Of a stretch of 29,935 bases of DNA, positions 28,601 to 29,935 are shown piece after piece. The position numbers were made by a program, and so were the translations under genes. The DNA is from Chara braunii. Its lineage: Eukaryota > Streptophyta > Charophyceae > Charales > Characeae. A model generated the notes under the pieces. That model searched no databases, was not told the origin of the DNA, and saw nothing but the letters and a program-made list of their open reading frames with translations. The stretch lies in the NCBI GenBank assembly GCA_003427395.1, contig BFEA01000025.1, positions 3,297,308 through 3,327,242 on the forward strand, in the 5' to 3' direction. How positions within the stretch are numbered: position 1 is the stretch's first letter; every line of letters begins with the position of its first letter.

Positions 28601-28753
28601 CGTTCAACGTCAATTAAACCACCAGTACCTCGCTCAGCTATCGGCCGAGGGCCTTCCCGTATATGCGCCGCAGCCTTAGGGAGGTCGGCCAAGGGAAGGC
28701 CCGGTCGCTCCTTCTTGGCCGGAGCCCGGCAACTGCAGGGTGTTACTCACAAA

Positions 28754-28772
28754 ATATATATATATATATATA
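28754..28772. repeat. (TA)n microsatellite
   Basis: About nine TA units in the left arm of the foldback element, followed by an A-rich run. Confidence 0.9.
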
Positions 28773-28836
28773 CAATAAAAAAAACGAAATAAAAAAAGAT
28801 AGGCGCGCCGTAGGGGAGAGAGAGAGAGAGAGAGAA

Positions 28837-28857
28837 GCGACCTTCACGAAAGGTCGC
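28837..28857. repeat. Hairpin between first GA and CT blocks
   Basis: gcgacctt (28837-28844) and aaggtcgc (28850-28857) are perfect complements with loop cacga. Since GA lies before and CT after, the flanking microsatellites can extend the same stem imperfectly. Confidence 0.85.
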
Positions 28858-28874
28858 AACGAACTCGCGCCACC

Positions 28875-28950
<76 letters not shown>

Positions 28951-28983
28951 GGAGAAAAGCATCTTTTCCCACAAAAGCGGGAC

Positions 28984-29039
28984 GATTCATTCCCTTTCTG
29001 TTTCCCGAATCAGTTCGGGAAACAGAAAGGGAATGAATC
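28984..29039. repeat. Perfect 26-bp palindrome, 4-base loop
   Basis: Positions 28984-29009 are exactly complementary to 29014-29039, leaving loop tcag. The arm begins gattcattccctttctg. It sits between the first CT and second GA block. Confidence 0.97.
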
Positions 29040-29071
29040 TTCCCACTTTCGCGGAAACGTTCATCTCTCGA

Positions 29072-29117
<46 letters not shown>

Positions 29118-29159
29118 GAGAGAAAGGCGGCATCTTCACGGAAGGTCGGCGAGTTCCAC

Positions 29160-29217
<58 letters not shown>

Positions 29218-29229
29218 TGAAACGACTTC

Positions 29230-29255
29230 AATCTTCCTGCTTTCGCGGGAAGATT
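29230..29255. repeat. Hairpin between second CT and third GA block
   Basis: aatcttcc (29230-29237) and ggaagatt (29248-29255) pair perfectly around tgctttcgcg. This is the clearest copy of the CTTCCYGCTTTCGCGGGAAG motif repeated in the element. Confidence 0.85.
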
Positions 29256-29301
29256 CGTTTTTCGAAGAGAGAAAGAGAGAGAGAGAGAGAGAGAGGGGGG
29301 G

Positions 29302-29317
29302 GTGGCGAGTTCGCCAC
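29302..29317. repeat. Hairpin between third GA and third CT block
   Basis: gtggcga (29302-29308) and tcgccac (29311-29317) pair perfectly around a 2-base loop; GA and CT flank it on the two sides. Confidence 0.85.
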
Positions 29318-29323
29318 GGTCGC

Positions 29324-29361
<38 letters not shown>

Positions 29362-29364
29362 ACA

Positions 29365-29420
29365 AACGAAACGGGAATGCATGTTCCTGCGAAAGCGAGA
29401 AGATGCATTCCTGTTTCGTT
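29365..29420. repeat. 18-bp hairpin after the last CT block
   Basis: aacgaaacgggaatgcat (29365-29382) and atgcattcctgtttcgtt (29403-29420) pair with a single G-T mismatch. The loop contains ttcctgcgaaagcgagaaga, an inverted version of the shared element motif. Confidence 0.9.
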
Positions 29421-29612
29421 CTTCGAAACGATAGCGAGAATCGTTTTTCTTATTTTTTTGTTTTTTGGTTTTTTTTTTTTTGCCCGTTTTTTTCGTTGTG
29501 TATGTTGCACGTTCGAGATGGCTGCGCCCGGTAGTCCGAGCCTCGGCACGGATCGGCCTACCCGTCGGCCGAGGCTCGGACTCGATAGCTGGGCCAGGTA
29601 CTGGTGGTTTAA

Positions 29613-29935
29613 ATTTCGACGTCAGTGGTCGTCGGGAGGGTGGGCATTTGAGGTTTTGGGGCATTGCAAGGGCAAAGATCGCGTAGGACCGGTAGCTGCC
29701 GGTAGGAGGCCGAGGTCCTTACGCCATTTTCAAAATTGAAACGGTGCAGGTGCACTTTTCGCGAATAGCAAAGCTCCTCAAATAGAAAACGTACCCATTA
29801 TATTCGAATATAACAAGTGCCCTTTCTTTTCAGATTTTGAAAAGAGAAAACTTGTGTATTCCAATAAAATTACTTCTTTTTTTTTTGGAGGTCAGCGCCT
29901 GCCTTGTGCTCCCCGCCACTGACGTGCTGCATGCT
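29613..29935. other. No gene recognised; block related to 26750-26890
   Basis: After the TTAA end, gtaggaccggtagctgccgg and a following gaaacggtgcagg resemble gcaggaccggtagctgcccg and ggaaacggcgtgg in the duplicated block at 26825-26890. The match is too short and diverged to call another copy. No coding motif. Confidence 0.45.

Larger units (their letters stand above)
28614..29612. mobile_element. TTAA-bounded 999-bp foldback element made of GA/CT blocks and hairpins
   Basis: The left end TTAAACCACCAGTACCTCGC continues tcagctatcg; the right end, read inverted, is TTAAACCACCAGTACCTGGC then ccagctatcg. The layout is symmetrical: TIR, A-rich segment with (TA)n (28754-28800), alternating (GA)n and (CT)n blocks, T-rich segment (29443-29500), TIR. 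Blocks in order: GA 28816-28835, CT 28880-28947, GA 29075-29113, CT 29163-29214, GA 29267-29296, CT 29327-29358, with hairpins in all but one of the spacers. Right-end TIR includes a 15-bp stem agtccgagcctcggc / gccgaggctcggact (29535-29582). No transposase. The frames encoding Arg-Glu or Ser-Leu repeats are artefacts. Confidence 0.75.

Noticed and set aside
28663-29664. Arg-Glu and Ser-Leu repeat open frames of up to 225 codons
   Set aside because: They are translations of (GA)n and (CT)n microsatellites within the foldback element, present on both strands.

Overview
The window looks like intergenic, repeat-packed nuclear DNA of a large eukaryotic genome. It holds two L1-type LINE families; one has an intact C-terminal zf-RVT-like zinc finger and the other an ORF1 of the plant L1 (DUF4283-like) kind. 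It also holds several SINE-like families with A-rich tails, at least five kinds of terminal-inverted-repeat (TIR) or foldback elements, and very many microsatellites. That mix fits a streptophyte (charophyte alga, bryophyte or fern); a Chara-like alga is my best guess, with low confidence. I find no convincing host protein-coding gene, no rRNA, no intact tRNA and no CRISPR array. Nearly all long open frames are in transposon relics or in low-complexity DNA that happens to lack stops.

Layout, left to right. Positions 1-308 are the right-hand part of a TTAA-bounded foldback element. A 126-bp in-frame tandem repeat lies at 1.14-1.39 kb. From about 1.5 to 7.56 kb is a full-domain but broken minus-strand LINE (LINE-1: ORF1, endonuclease, reverse transcriptase, C-terminal region). 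From 7.95 to 10.0 kb are a 95-bp tandem duplication, a SINE (SINE-A) with a clean 15-bp target-site duplication (TSD), and an inverted pair of a second SINE (SINE-B) around a (GA)n tract. From 10.6 to 13.2 kb is a 5'-truncated LINE of a second family (LINE-2) with a 728-codon open frame and a 14-bp TSD. A second, almost completely truncated copy of the same family follows immediately (13.26-13.69 kb), also with a 14-bp TSD. From 13.7 to 16.1 kb are a tRNA-derived SINE, a short MITE, a Mutator-like MITE with a 9-bp TSD, a foldback, and further SINE copies.

From 16.1 to 19.1 kb are paired microsatellites, hairpins and a plus-strand relic of the LINE-1 C-terminal region, then about 1.9 kb without recognisable content. 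From 19.1 to 21.1 kb are a 160-bp TTAA-bounded MITE, G-rich GCTGCAG tandem repeats interrupted by a hAT-like TIR element that contains an assembly gap, a 48-base G tract, and SINE-A copies. From 22 to 25 kb are another TTAA MITE and several short tandem duplications. From 25.2 to 28.5 kb is a decameric TATACCCAYR minisatellite and a duplicated block of about 600 bp with internal 205-bp periodicity. From 28.6 to 29.6 kb is the most striking object: a 999-bp TTAA-bounded element built of alternating (GA)n and (CT)n blocks separated mostly by hairpins.

No genes here work together as an operon or pathway. The window is a stratified record of transposition. The two LINE families presumably supplied the machinery that moved the SINEs, and DNA transposases encoded elsewhere moved the TIR elements. 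The most novel candidates are the GA/CT hairpin element and its motif shared with an unrelated-looking MITE, and SINE-A with its covarying hairpins.
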